Assembly (NCBI GenBank): GCA_046538375.1
Contig: JBKHJA010000003.1
Span: 1 to 54,328 of the forward strand
Direction: 5' to 3'
Length of the DNA: 54,328 nucleotides
Source: JBKHJA01 sp046538375
GTDB lineage: Bacteria; Acidobacteriota; Aminicenantia; Aminicenantales; Aminicenantaceae
The translations under genes were made by a program, and so were the position numbers. A model generated the notes under the pieces. The model was not told the origin of the DNA. It saw only the letters and a list, made by a program, of their open reading frames with translations, and searched no databases. Positions 1-8,410 of the stretch are shown here, piece by piece (within the stretch, counting starts at the first letter, position 1; each line of letters starts with the position of its first letter).

Positions 1-282
1 GATAATGCAGGATAACTGACATGCGCAGTTACGCAGGCGCTGAGATGGACGGTGAGGGAACGGCGTGAAAAACCTGGACGGGAGCGAAGCCATTCCCAAA
101 TACATGTTCTTAGTATCTCACCCCGGAAAAAAAGATGCTTCCGATATTTAGTAAGCGTCTCTATTTGCGTTTTAGATTTGAAATAATAATTTCCAATGTG
201 ATACAGTTTTGGAGATGCTCCCAGATATTTGTAATTGCAATAAAATCAGATAATTATAGCGAAATAAATGAGTTGTCCCTTG
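1..282. other. Leading intergenic stretch, nothing identified
   Basis: No convincing gene is seen in this stretch. All three forward frames near the left edge meet stops within a few codons. The first 110 bases are richer in G and C than the AT-rich part that follows, which would suit the end of a structured RNA or of an element cut by the window edge, but I could not match them to any RNA family. The AT-rich part after about 150 leads into the promoter at 283-310. Confidence 0.3.
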
Positions 283-310
283 TTGACAAAGTAAGGCAGG
301 ATGGTATAAT
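283..310 (+). promoter_or_regulatory. Sigma-70-type promoter of the yceD-fab operon
   Basis: A perfect -35 TTGACA lies at 283-288 and a perfect -10 TATAAT at 305-310, with a 16-base spacer. Transcription should start near 317, giving a leader of about 19 bases that carries a GGGAGA ribosome binding site at 325-330 before the yceD start at 336. It is the closest match to consensus in the window and presumably drives yceD through fabF. Confidence 0.85.
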
Positions 311-335
311 AGTTAAACTTATCCGGGAGAAAGAA

Positions 336-854
336 ATGATTATTGATGTAGATCGACTGCCTAAAAATGGATTAAAAATCTGCAGAGATTTTGAGTTTTT
401 CAGCACGGACCTGGTAGAGGAAAGTGCTGTTTTTCTGGAACCTGTCTATGCGGAACTCACCGTAAAGAAAGTGGACGAAGAGATTTCCGTAAAGGGACGG
501 ATCAAGATCCGCCTCAGCTTTATCTGCAGCCGCTGCTTGGTCCCCTATGAATTTCCTGTCGATTCCAGCTTTGACCTGGTTTATCTTCCCGAGGAGTTTG
601 ATGAAATTAAAGAGGAACTGGACAGCGAGGATATAAACAGGCTGTTCTATTACAGCCGAAAAATAGACATCCACAGGGTGGTTTTGGAACAAATGAACTT
701 GACTTTTCCGGTCAAGCCTCTCTGCTCAAAAGACTGCCCAGGGATATGTCCGGTGTGCGGAAAAATCATCAAAAATGGCCAATGTTCCTGCGTGAGGAGC
801 GATTCAGATCCTCGCCTGGAGAAGTTGAAAATATTCATAAGAGATAAGAGATAA
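336..854 (+). CDS. yceD: YceD/DUF177 family protein
   Basis: A 172-residue member of the DUF177 family, which almost always precedes rpmF; the family is linked to 23S rRNA processing or accumulation, but its biochemistry is not settled. A CxxC pair sits in the middle and a cysteine cluster (CSKDC, CPVC, CSC) near the C-terminus, which suggests metal binding. I chose the ATG at 336 because it follows a GGGAGA site and a consensus promoter. An upstream in-frame ATG at 135 would place the promoter inside the gene. The stop is one base before rpmF, so the two are coupled. Confidence 0.85.
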   Translation: MIIDVDRLPKNGLKICRDFEFFSTDLVEESAVFLEPVYAELTVKKVDEEISVKGRIKIRLSFICSRCLVPYEFPVDSSFDLVYLPEEFDEIKEELDSEDINRLFYYSRKIDIHRVVLEQMNLTFPVKPLCSKDCPGICPVCGKIIKNGQCSCVRSDSDPRLEKLKIFIRDKR

Positions 855-855
855 A

Positions 856-1038
856 ATGGCGAACCCCAAAAGAAAACATTCTCATTCTCGAAAAATGAAA
901 AAGAGGACCCATCAGTCCCTCAAAGTCCCCCCCTTATCTCTATGTTCCAACTGCGGCAATCCTAAGCTTCCTCACCGGGCTTGTCCGGAGTGTGGATATT
1001 ACAAAGGGAGACCTGTGATTGAAGGAGTTGAAGAGTAA
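856..1038 (+). CDS. rpmF: 50S ribosomal protein L32
   Basis: A 60-residue L32, the usual length, opening with the typical MANPKRKHS and a strongly basic first half. Two CxxC pairs (CSNC and CPEC) show that it is the zinc-binding form. It sits between yceD and plsX, the arrangement found in very many bacteria, which links ribosome production to membrane lipid synthesis. Confidence 0.95.
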   Translation: MANPKRKHSHSRKMKKRTHQSLKVPPLSLCSNCGNPKLPHRACPECGYYKGRPVIEGVEE

Positions 1039-1055
1039 CCATAAGTGAGGGCTAA

Positions 1056-2069
1056 ATGAGGGTCGCTGTTGATGCCATGGGAGGAGATTTTGGACCCCGG
1101 GTTATTGTGGAAGGAGCGGTTAAGGCCTCCCAGGAACTTCAGATTGAAACCCTCCTGGTGGGAGGAGAGGAGCTCATAAAGAAAGAGTTCGAGAAAATCT
1201 CTCCTTCTGGAGCCAAAATCACCATCGTCAATGCTTCTGAAACCATCGGTATGGCTGAAGGTCTTTTTTCCTTCCGTAAAAAAAAGATGTCCTCCATCCG
1301 CATCGGGACTCAACTGGTTAAAGATGGCCAGGCGGATGCTTTTGTGAGCACCGGAAATACGGCGGCCATCGTTTATATTTCAAGAAAGGTCTTAGGCGCT
1401 TTAAAGGGAGTGGAGAGACCTGCTTTATCCCTTCTTGTCCCCACTTTAAAAGGAATGAGTCTGCTGATTGATGTGGGAGCTAATGTGAACTGCAGCCCCC
1501 ACCACTTGGAGCAGTTTGCCATCATGGGCCAAATTTTTATGGAAACCGTGTTGGGATTAAAAAATCCTCAAATTGCCCTGATGAGTATAGGAGAAGAGGA
1601 TACCAAAGGAAATGACCTGACCAGGGAAACTTTGGAGAGACTCTACGCCTCTCCTTTGAACTTTATCGGCAACATGGAGGGCAAAGATATCTATTCCGGG
1701 AAAGCCGATGTCATCGTCTGTGACGGGTTTACCGGAAATGTCGCTTTGAAGGTCAGCGAAGGAGTTATAGAGACTTTCTTTAACATGGCCCGCCATGAGC
1801 TCATGAAGAATATTTTCTCTAAAATTGGTTTTTTTCTCATGAAGAGAAATTTGAAGAGGCTTTATAAGAGGGTGGATTATTCAGAATACGGCGGTGCTCA
1901 TCTTCTGGGATTGAGGGGCGTTTGTATCATCGGCCACGGACGCTCTACCCCTAATGCTGTGAAGAATGCCATCAAATTAGCCAAATATTTTGTGGTCAAC
2001 AAGGTTCAAGAGAAGATTCAGAAAGAAATAATCCGTTTATCGCCTGGTTTTGACGGGGTAAAAGGTTAG
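1056..2069 (+). CDS. plsX: Phosphate acyltransferase PlsX
   Basis: A 337-residue PlsX, which converts acyl-ACP and phosphate to acyl phosphate, the acyl donor for the first step of phospholipid synthesis through PlsY. The N-terminus VAVDAMGGDFGP is the family signature, and the internal VCDGFTGNVALK stretch is also typical. The gene is 17 bases after rpmF and one base before fabG. A fabH or fabD, often found next, is missing, so those steps must be encoded elsewhere. Confidence 0.95.
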   Translation: MRVAVDAMGGDFGPRVIVEGAVKASQELQIETLLVGGEELIKKEFEKISPSGAKITIVNASETIGMAEGLFSFRKKKMSSIRIGTQLVKDGQADAFVSTGNTAAIVYISRKVLGALKGVERPALSLLVPTLKGMSLLIDVGANVNCSPHHLEQFAIMGQIFMETVLGLKNPQIALMSIGEEDTKGNDLTRETLERLYASPLNFIGNMEGKDIYSGKADVIVCDGFTGNVALKVSEGVIETFFNMARHELMKNIFSKIGFFLMKRNLKRLYKRVDYSEYGGAHLLGLRGVCIIGHGRSTPNAVKNAIKLAKYFVVNKVQEKIQKEIIRLSPGFDGVKG

Positions 2070-2070
2070 G

Positions 2071-2811
2071 ATGCTTTTTTCTGACCGGGTTTCCGTTGTT
2101 ACCGGAGCTTCTCAAGGTATCGGCGAAGCCATAGCCCTCCATCTTGCTGAGGAAGGAGCAGAGATCATCCTGGTTGATATCCAAGAGGACAAACTGGAAC
2201 AGCTGGCTCAGAGAATAAAGGATAGAAAAGGGAAAGCCCACCCTTTGGCTGCAGATGTTTCCAGGATGGAAGAGGCCGCCAAGGCCGCAGAGAAGGTGTT
2301 GACAGATCACCACAAGATAGATCATCTCGTCAACAACGCAGGGATAACTCGAGACAACCTGTTTTTGCGGATGAAAGAGGAAGAGTGGGATGCGGTTTTA
2401 GCCGTCAATCTGAAAGGCGTATTCAATTTTTGTAAGGCCGTTATCAGGGCCATGATTTCCCGCCGTTACGGACGCATTATCAACCTCTCTTCGGTAGTGG
2501 GACTGATGGGAAACGTGGGGCAGACCAATTATTCCGCCTCCAAGGCAGGGGTGGTGGGATTCACCAAATCTTTGGCCAGGGAAGTGGCTTCCCGGGGAAT
2601 CACGGTGAACGCTGTTGCTCCAGGTTATGTGGACACGGCCATGACCCAGAAGCTTCCTGATTCAGCGAAAAAAGCTTTTCTAGAGCTTATTCCCATGCGG
2701 AGGTTCGCCGCTCCTGAAGAGGTGGCTCACCTGGTGAAATTTCTTCTGTCTGATGAGGCTGCTTATATAACAGGTCAAGTGATAAATATAAACGGCGGGT
2801 TGCTTATGTAG
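2071..2811 (+). CDS. fabG: 3-oxoacyl-ACP reductase FabG
   Basis: A 246-residue short-chain dehydrogenase that reduces 3-oxoacyl-ACP with NADPH in fatty acid elongation. The Rossmann motif TGASQGIGEA is near residue 12, the NNAG motif near residue 88, and the catalytic YSASK motif near residue 151. The C-terminus INGGLLM is typical of FabG. Its position between plsX and acpP supports FabG over other dehydrogenases of the family. The ATG lies one base after the plsX stop. Confidence 0.93.
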   Translation: MLFSDRVSVVTGASQGIGEAIALHLAEEGAEIILVDIQEDKLEQLAQRIKDRKGKAHPLAADVSRMEEAAKAAEKVLTDHHKIDHLVNNAGITRDNLFLRMKEEEWDAVLAVNLKGVFNFCKAVIRAMISRRYGRIINLSSVVGLMGNVGQTNYSASKAGVVGFTKSLAREVASRGITVNAVAPGYVDTAMTQKLPDSAKKAFLELIPMRRFAAPEEVAHLVKFLLSDEAAYITGQVININGGLLM

Positions 2812-2860
2812 ATTTGACCTCATATTTTAGGGACTAATCTTATCAAAGAGGAGGAAAAAC

Positions 2861-3115
2861 ATGGAAAGAGAAGAACTCCTGAAAAAAGTCAAAGCTATCG
2901 TCTCCGATAAACTGAGCATCAGCGAGGACCAGGTTACTGAAGAAGCTTCATTCATCGATGATTTAGGGGCGGATTCGTTAGATACAGTGGAACTGGTCAT
3001 GGCACTAGAGGATGAATTCAACATGGACATTCCTGATGAGGAAGCAGAGAAACTGACCACTGTTGGGAAAGCCATAGACTACGTGCTGGAGCACCTATCA
3101 AAACAATCCAGTTAA
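2861..3115 (+). CDS. acpP: Acyl carrier protein
   Basis: An 84-residue acidic acyl carrier protein with the GADSLD motif; Ser39 is the expected phosphopantetheine attachment site. A strong ribosome binding site (GAGGAGG) lies just before the ATG, which fits the high expression expected of ACP. It lies between fabG and fabF. All fatty acid intermediates handled by the neighbouring enzymes are carried on this protein. Confidence 0.95.
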   Translation: MEREELLKKVKAIVSDKLSISEDQVTEEASFIDDLGADSLDTVELVMALEDEFNMDIPDEEAEKLTTVGKAIDYVLEHLSKQSS

Positions 3116-3134
3116 CCTGCCTCCCCAATTTCTG

Positions 3135-4409
3135 ATGAAAAGATCCTCTGATTCTGCTCAAAAACTGTCTCCCAGACGAGTGGTGGTGACAGGGATAGGT
3201 CTGGTTTCTCCCTTAGGGACAGGGACGGAGACAACTTGGAAGAACCTTATAGCAGGAAAAAACGGGATCAGCCTCATATCTAAATTTGATCCTTCTGATT
3301 ACTCCTCTCAAATAGCAGGGGAAGTGAAGGATTTTGATCCGCTTGACTTCATTGAAAAAAGGGAAGTCCGGAAAATGGATCCATTCATCCAGTATGCTGT
3401 GGCTGCGGCTCAACTGGCGGTTGAAGATTCAGGCATTGACCTTGAATGTTTACAGGGAGACAGGTGTGGTGTCTACATTGGCTCCGGGATCGGCGGAATC
3501 AGCTCTATCGAAGATACGCATAAGAAATTGCTGGAGAAAGGGCCAAGCAGGGTCTCTCCTTTTTTCTTAATCTCTACCATTATCAACGAGGCTTCGGGGC
3601 AAGTCTCTATCAAGTATCGAGCCAAGGGTCCCAATTCAGCCACCGCCACTGCCTGCAGCACCGGAACCCATGCGGTGGGCGATTCTTTCCGGATCATAGC
3701 CAGAGAAGAGGCAGAAATCATGATTGCTGGTGGTGCCGAGGCCCCCATAACTCCTTTAGGAGTGGCTGGATTTTGTGCTATGCGGGCTCTTTCTTTAAGA
3801 AATCACCAGCCCCAAAAAGCTTCCCGTCCTTTTGATGCCCAGCGGGATGGATTCGTGGTAGGCGAAGGTGCCGGGTTGCTTATCCTCGAAGAGCTGGAGA
3901 TGGCCCGTAAGAGGGGAGCTCGAATCTATGCTGAAGTGGTGGGCTATGGTATGAGTGGGGATGCCTATCATGTGACAGCTCCACCAGAGGACGGAGATGG
4001 AGCCTACAGGGCGATGAAAAGAGCCCTTGATGATGCCTCCCTCAATCCTCAGGAAATCCAGTACATCAACGCCCATGGCACCTCCACTCCTTTTAATGAT
4101 AAAATCGAGACTTTGGCCATCAAGAAGCTTTTCGGAGCCCATGCTTATAAGATAGGGGTCAATTCCACCAAGTCCATGATAGGACATCTTTTGGGAGCAG
4201 CCGGGGGTGTGGAAGCTGGAATTGCAGCCCTCGCTCTTAAAAACCAGATCATGCCTCCCACCATAAACCATGAATATCCTGATCCTGAATGTGACCTGGA
4301 TTATGTTCCCAACCAGGCCCGCCCGGCAGAAATCCGGTATGCTCTGAGCAATTCTTTTGGCTTTGGGGGGACCAACGGAGCTCTTGTTTTCAAGAAATAT
4401 GAAGAATAA
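3135..4409 (+). CDS. fabF: 3-oxoacyl-ACP synthase II FabF
   Basis: A 424-residue condensing enzyme that elongates acyl-ACP with malonyl-ACP. The catalytic triad is visible: Cys174 in ATACSTG, His314 in NAHGTST and His351 in MIGHLLGAAG. About 12 residues precede the usual VVVTGIG start, so the N-terminus is slightly long. I see no clear ribosome binding site before the ATG, and translation may be coupled to acpP, 19 bases upstream. It is the last gene of the operon; a palindromic element follows. Confidence 0.94.
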   Translation: MKRSSDSAQKLSPRRVVVTGIGLVSPLGTGTETTWKNLIAGKNGISLISKFDPSDYSSQIAGEVKDFDPLDFIEKREVRKMDPFIQYAVAAAQLAVEDSGIDLECLQGDRCGVYIGSGIGGISSIEDTHKKLLEKGPSRVSPFFLISTIINEASGQVSIKYRAKGPNSATATACSTGTHAVGDSFRIIAREEAEIMIAGGAEAPITPLGVAGFCAMRALSLRNHQPQKASRPFDAQRDGFVVGEGAGLLILEELEMARKRGARIYAEVVGYGMSGDAYHVTAPPEDGDGAYRAMKRALDDASLNPQEIQYINAHGTSTPFNDKIETLAIKKLFGAHAYKIGVNSTKSMIGHLLGAAGGVEAGIAALALKNQIMPPTINHEYPDPECDLDYVPNQARPAEIRYALSNSFGFGGTNGALVFKKYEE

Positions 4410-4440
4410 GCCATATCGAGTTTTTTTATATGACTTTGTG

Positions 4441-4760
4441 CCAAAGTGACGTGATAGAAAAAGGAGTGAAATGTTGGAGGAAAATGTCTCCGCTCTAGTT
4501 CAGATTTTTAACGCCATTTCCTCCTGGTTTTCCTCGGGCCTGCGGAACTGCGCACATTCGCTCTCTTCTCCTCATTCTGTCTACGGCTTACTCTCTCTCC
4601 GTCATGTCCTTCCAATGCTCAAACAGTCCTCGGCTCCGGCTTCGCCGGATCCCCTCAGAAAACCACTCGGAAAGGCTTGGTGGGTTGGGACGGGGTCTGA
4701 AATGCCGCTCCGACATTTACCCTCCAACATTAATCATATCTTCCAATCACGTCACTTTGG
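4441..4760. repeat. Long imperfect palindrome, possible MITE-like element
   Basis: This fills the 400-base gap between fabF and etfB. A 15-base inverted repeat lies at its ends (CCAAAGTGACGTGAT at 4441-4455, complement at 4746-4760). Moving inwards come a second pair (ATGTTGGAGG at 4471-4480 with 4721-4730), a third imperfect one around 4484-4496 with 4702-4716, and a fourth around 4527-4539 with 4651-4663. The whole unit could fold into one hairpin of about 320 bases. A short GC-rich hairpin with a CTTCG loop sits at 4635-4649. No transposase gene is present. It may be a non-autonomous mobile element, an operon-end structure, or both. Confidence 0.7.
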
Positions 4761-4809
4761 GACATCCTCTTTTATATAAGCATGGTATGAAGTGCGAGAG
4801 GAGGTATAA

Positions 4810-5592
4810 ATGAATATCTATGTTCTTGTTAAAAGGGTTCCTGATACAGAATCCAAAATAAGGATAAACCATGAGACAAATTCAATCATGGAGGAAGGAT
4901 TGAATTTTGTATTGAATCCTTATGATGAGTATGCGGTGGAAGAGGCTCTTCGGATAAAGGAGGGCCAAGGGGCCAAAGTGACTGTTGTTTCGGTGGGGAC
5001 AGAAGAGGCGTTAGTGGTGCTGAAAAAATGCTTAGCCATGGGAGCCGATGAAGCTGTTCTGATTAAAGATTCCACCGAAGAAGCTTATGATGGATTGAGG
5101 ACAGCCAGAATTATTGATCAAGCCTTCCGGACGAAGTTTTCTGATCACAGTTTGCTCCTGTTCGGGAAACAGTCTGTGGACGCTGACAATTCACAGATTC
5201 CCAGCATGGTGGCAGAGCTTCTAAGTTTGCCCCAGGTCAATGTGGTCACCCGTCTGAAGATAGAAGGGAATAGGGGAACAGCCCACCGGGAGATTGAAGG
5301 GGCCACGGAGAAAGTTTCTTTCCCTTTACCCGCGGTGATCAGTGCCCAGAAGGGATTGAACGAGCCCCGGTATGAAACCTTAAAGGGAATAATGATGGCC
5401 AAGAAGAAAGAAATTCCTGTGATTTCAGTACAAGAATTGGATCTCAAAGAAGAGGATCTGGCTGGGGGGCTGGAAGTGATGAACATACAAGGACCTCCTG
5501 TCAAAGAGCCAGGAAAAGTGGTGGAGAAGGAACCCGCCGAGGCTGCCAAAGAGCTGGTAGATTTCCTGCACCAGGAAGCCAAGATTATCTAA
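4810..5592 (+). CDS. etfB: Electron transfer flavoprotein beta subunit
   Basis: A 260-residue EtfB, the small subunit of the FAD-containing electron carrier that accepts electrons from acyl-CoA dehydrogenases and similar enzymes. The N-terminus (VLVKRVPDTE) and the VNVVTRLKIEGN region are typical. The ATG follows a GAGAGGAGG site. No dehydrogenase or bcd-like gene is nearby, so the electron donor cannot be read from context. etfA follows after an unusual 166-base gap holding a palindrome. Confidence 0.92.
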   Translation: MNIYVLVKRVPDTESKIRINHETNSIMEEGLNFVLNPYDEYAVEEALRIKEGQGAKVTVVSVGTEEALVVLKKCLAMGADEAVLIKDSTEEAYDGLRTARIIDQAFRTKFSDHSLLLFGKQSVDADNSQIPSMVAELLSLPQVNVVTRLKIEGNRGTAHREIEGATEKVSFPLPAVISAQKGLNEPRYETLKGIMMAKKKEIPVISVQELDLKEEDLAGGLEVMNIQGPPVKEPGKVVEKEPAEAAKELVDFLHQEAKII

Positions 5593-5597
5593 CTTGG

Positions 5598-5735
5598 ATT
5601 ATTCATAAATTGAAGGTTTTCCCAGATGCAGTCATGAATTTCAGGGGAAATCGGGACATGAATCGAATTCTCCTGAATTCGGTATGGTGTCCCTGATTTC
5701 CTTTTTCATGGAAATCAAAAACCTATATGAATAAT
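5598..5735. repeat. Palindromic element between etfB and etfA
   Basis: Terminal inverted repeats ATTATTCAT (5598-5606) and ATGAATAAT (5727-5735) enclose further complementary arms: AGGTTTT (5614-5620) with AAAACCT (5718-5724), and GGAAATC-GGGACA (5645-5657) with TGTCCCTGATTTCC (5688-5701). The loop contains GAATTC twice. The transcript should fold into one long hairpin just before the etfA ribosome binding site. It could be a small mobile element or an mRNA processing or attenuation structure that sets the EtfA to EtfB ratio. It has no coding potential. Confidence 0.7.
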
Positions 5736-5758
5736 GCAGGCTAAGGAGGAGGAAAAGC

Positions 5759-6730
5759 ATGATTCTGGTATTCATAGAAATCAGAGAAGGAGAAGTGAAA
5801 AAGTCTTCTTTAGAGGCGGTCTCTGAAGCAAAGAGAAGAGCGGATGAGATGGGCACCGAGGTAGCGGCCGTACTGGTGGGTCACAAATTGGAAGATTATG
5901 CCCAGAAGGTTTTCCCTTACGGGGCAGCCAAGAGCTATGTGCTGGAGAACTCTCTCTTAACTCGGTATACACCTGAAGGATTTGCTCTGGCCCTCTCCAG
6001 TTTGGTGGAGGAGCTCAACCCAGAAGTCATTTTCTTTTCAGCAACCGCTATGGGAAGGGATTTGGCTCCCAGGCTGGCGGCTAAGCTGGGAGTGAGCCTT
6101 GCATCGGACTGCACCAAGACAGCAGCCAGAGGCGGGAAATTGGAGGTTGTTCGTCCCATTTTCGCAGGCAAAGCTTTTTTAAGCTTGAGCCTCCGTTCCT
6201 CTCCCCAAATAGCCTCTCTCAGGCCCAATGTCTTCCCTCTTTTAGACCCTTCAGATAATGAGGGAGAGGTTATCCGCAAAGAAATAGTCATCGATGAGAA
6301 GCAGGTCAAGTCCCAGGTCATAGAAATATTAAGGGAAGAGGGAGCAGAGATGGATGTCACTGAAGCAGAGATTGTTATCTCTGGCGGAAGGGGGATGAAG
6401 GGACCAGAGAATTTCGACCTGCTGAGAGAACTTTCCTCACTCCTTCCCCATTCGGCCATAGGAGCTTCTCGTTCGGCTGTGGATGCAAACTGGATAGACC
6501 ATCAGCATCAAGTAGGGCAAACCGGGAAAACAGTCTCTCCCAATCTGTATATGGCCTTCGGGATATCAGGTGCCATTCAACATCTGGCCGGGATGTCTTC
6601 TTCAAAATACATCGTGGCTGTCAACAAGGATCCAGAAGCACCTATTTTCAAATTGGCTGATTTCGGTGTGGTGGGAGACCTGTTCCAGGTGATCCCTCAT
6701 TTGAAGGAAGAGTTAAAAAAGATGAAATAA
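5759..6730 (+). CDS. etfA: Electron transfer flavoprotein alpha subunit
   Basis: A 323-residue EtfA, the partner of EtfB that binds the redox-active FAD. The C-terminal FAD domain is clear: SGGRGMKGPENF, then ASRSAVDANWI, then a QVGQTGKTVSPNLY stretch and GISGAIQHLAGM. The start ATG has an AAGGAGGAGG site just upstream. The gene ends convergently, 48 bases from the polyferredoxin gene on the other strand, with no obvious terminator between. Confidence 0.93.
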   Translation: MILVFIEIREGEVKKSSLEAVSEAKRRADEMGTEVAAVLVGHKLEDYAQKVFPYGAAKSYVLENSLLTRYTPEGFALALSSLVEELNPEVIFFSATAMGRDLAPRLAAKLGVSLASDCTKTAARGGKLEVVRPIFAGKAFLSLSLRSSPQIASLRPNVFPLLDPSDNEGEVIRKEIVIDEKQVKSQVIEILREEGAEMDVTEAEIVISGGRGMKGPENFDLLRELSSLLPHSAIGASRSAVDANWIDHQHQVGQTGKTVSPNLYMAFGISGAIQHLAGMSSSKYIVAVNKDPEAPIFKLADFGVVGDLFQVIPHLKEELKKMK

Positions 6731-6778
6731 GCCTTTCCTCTAGGCCGCAGTTTAATCCCTATCAGCGTTCGGATGTTT

Positions 6779-8410
6779 TCAGTAAGGTTCTAGAATATCC
6801 AAAAGCACTCTGTTTTTCTCTGAACGGCTTTCTCCTACACTGGTGACATAAATAGCCGGTTCATCCACCACTGGACATTTGGTCTCACATATCCCACAGC
6901 CGATGCAGATTTCTGTGTCCACAACCGGTGAAGCCGGAGTTGTTATGGTTCCATCCGGCCGTTTGATTTCTGTTTTTACCAGCTTGATGGCTTTTGGAGA
7001 GGTGGGACAGTGCTCCTCACACACGATACAAGGAGTGCCCATAACATAAGGAAGGCAGCGGTTCTTATTCACCCACGCCGTGCCGATGGTTACCTTGGTC
7101 TTCTCTCCCACCGTAAGTTCGTCAATAGCTCCGGTGGGGCAGACTTGAGAGCAAAGAGAACAGTAATATTCACAATAGCCGATTTTGGGGACCAGCACCG
7201 GTGTCCATAAGCCTTCAGGGCCTGCTTCCCAGAGTGCTGGCTGGAGAGCATTGGTGGGGCAGACCTTCATGCATTCCCCGCAGCGGACGCATTTCTGCAG
7301 AAACTTCTCTTCAGGGAGAGCACCGGGGGGACGAATCAGTTTGGGGGAGGCGCGGTTGGAGGCCGGAGAGAAGCGAAAAAAAGGAACAGCGAGGGTGCCC
7401 AGGATGGAAGTAAAGATGAGTTTCCTCCTGGAGAGATTCACCTCGGGCAGGGGTTCTGAAGCAGATTTTGCCGGAAATTGGATGGCGCTGGTGGGACAGA
7501 TGGCACTGCAGGTGTAACAATAATCGCATTCTGAGCTTTTCCATTCTTCATCTGGAAAGGGGTGGGCCTCGGTTTGACAGTGAATATTGCACAGGTCGCA
7601 TTCTATGCATTTTTGGGGATCTATCCGAAGCTTGAACACATTCCATCTTGAAACCAATCCCAGAAATGCTCCCAACGGACAAAGATAGCGGCACCAGAAT
7701 CTTTCTCTGGCCAGGTTGAGAAGGACCAAGCCAGCAAAGACAAGCCCGATGAAGAATCCTTGAACAAAGGTGGCGTTGAGAGCCAGATTTTGGATGAATT
7801 GAACCAAACTGTCTCCCAGGGAGTAAACCTTGATCTGGTAAAGAAGATCGAGGAAGACCGAGGAGAGGTAGCTCAGCACTGGGAGAAGGCTTACCGTAAA
7901 AGAACGATAGAGAAGGGAGAGGGGGTCAAGGATGCCCACCAGATTCAGGGTGAAAATCGAGCTAACCAACAAGAATATCAGCAGATAATATTTCCAGGAT
8001 AAAGGCCCTGGGGATTTCTTCTGGGGGGATAGGAGTTTAGTTTTTTTGAAGAGGAAAGAGAAGAACTGATGGATGGATCCAAGGGGACAGACCCATCCGC
8101 ACACTACCCGGCCTAACACCAAGGTGAAGAGGATGGTCAGCGCGGAAAATACGAAAGTAAGGAAAACCGTCCTGGCAGCCAGAAGGGTAGCCACAGCCAG
8201 GAGAGGGTCGAAATGGAAAAAAATTTCTACCTGACCGATGTAATCTTCTCCTGGAAATCGGGTGTTCAGTAAAAGGTAAAAAAACAGAGAGAAAAAAATG
8301 GTTTGGCTGAGGATTCGGAGAGCCTGAATGATGCGGTATTTTCTAGATCGTTCTCTCTTCAATATGGAGTTTCTCCAGGTTGATTTCTCCGAACCCTCTT
8401 TGATGGGCAA
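6779..8410 (-). CDS. Membrane-bound polyferredoxin (NapH-like, NapG-like fusion)
   Basis: A 543-residue protein in two parts. Residues 25-260 are NapH-like: several membrane helices with the paired motifs CGWVCPLG (104-111) and CRYLCPLG (240-247). Residues 265-520 carry cysteine sets for about six 4Fe-4S clusters (268-278, 295-305, 374-384, 413-424, 461-468, 502-512). An SRRKLIFTS stretch followed by a hydrophobic segment at 327-346 resembles a Tat signal inside the chain, as if a NapG-type protein had been fused to NapH. It likely passes electrons between quinone or ferredoxin and an unknown partner. The TTG start at 8410 overlaps the upstream gene by 68 bases; a TTG at 8362 is an alternative. 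Confidence 0.82.
   Translation of the reverse strand: MPIKEGSEKSTWRNSILKRERSRKYRIIQALRILSQTIFFSLFFYLLLNTRFPGEDYIGQVEIFFHFDPLLAVATLLAARTVFLTFVFSALTILFTLVLGRVVCGWVCPLGSIHQFFSFLFKKTKLLSPQKKSPGPLSWKYYLLIFLLVSSIFTLNLVGILDPLSLLYRSFTVSLLPVLSYLSSVFLDLLYQIKVYSLGDSLVQFIQNLALNATFVQGFFIGLVFAGLVLLNLARERFWCRYLCPLGAFLGLVSRWNVFKLRIDPQKCIECDLCNIHCQTEAHPFPDEEWKSSECDYCYTCSAICPTSAIQFPAKSASEPLPEVNLSRRKLIFTSILGTLAVPFFRFSPASNRASPKLIRPPGALPEEKFLQKCVRCGECMKVCPTNALQPALWEAGPEGLWTPVLVPKIGYCEYYCSLCSQVCPTGAIDELTVGEKTKVTIGTAWVNKNRCLPYVMGTPCIVCEEHCPTSPKAIKLVKTEIKRPDGTITTPASPVVDTEICIGCGICETKCPVVDEPAIYVTSVGESRSEKNRVLLDILEPY

Noticed and set aside
135..335. Longer N-terminus for the yceD gene starting at 135
   Set aside because: It would place a consensus promoter and the ribosome binding site inside the coding region, and the extra 67 residues do not resemble the DUF177 family.
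4471..4779. Small open frame inside the palindrome after fabF
   Set aside because: It follows the arms of the inverted repeat, has no family resemblance, and other frames are open there too.
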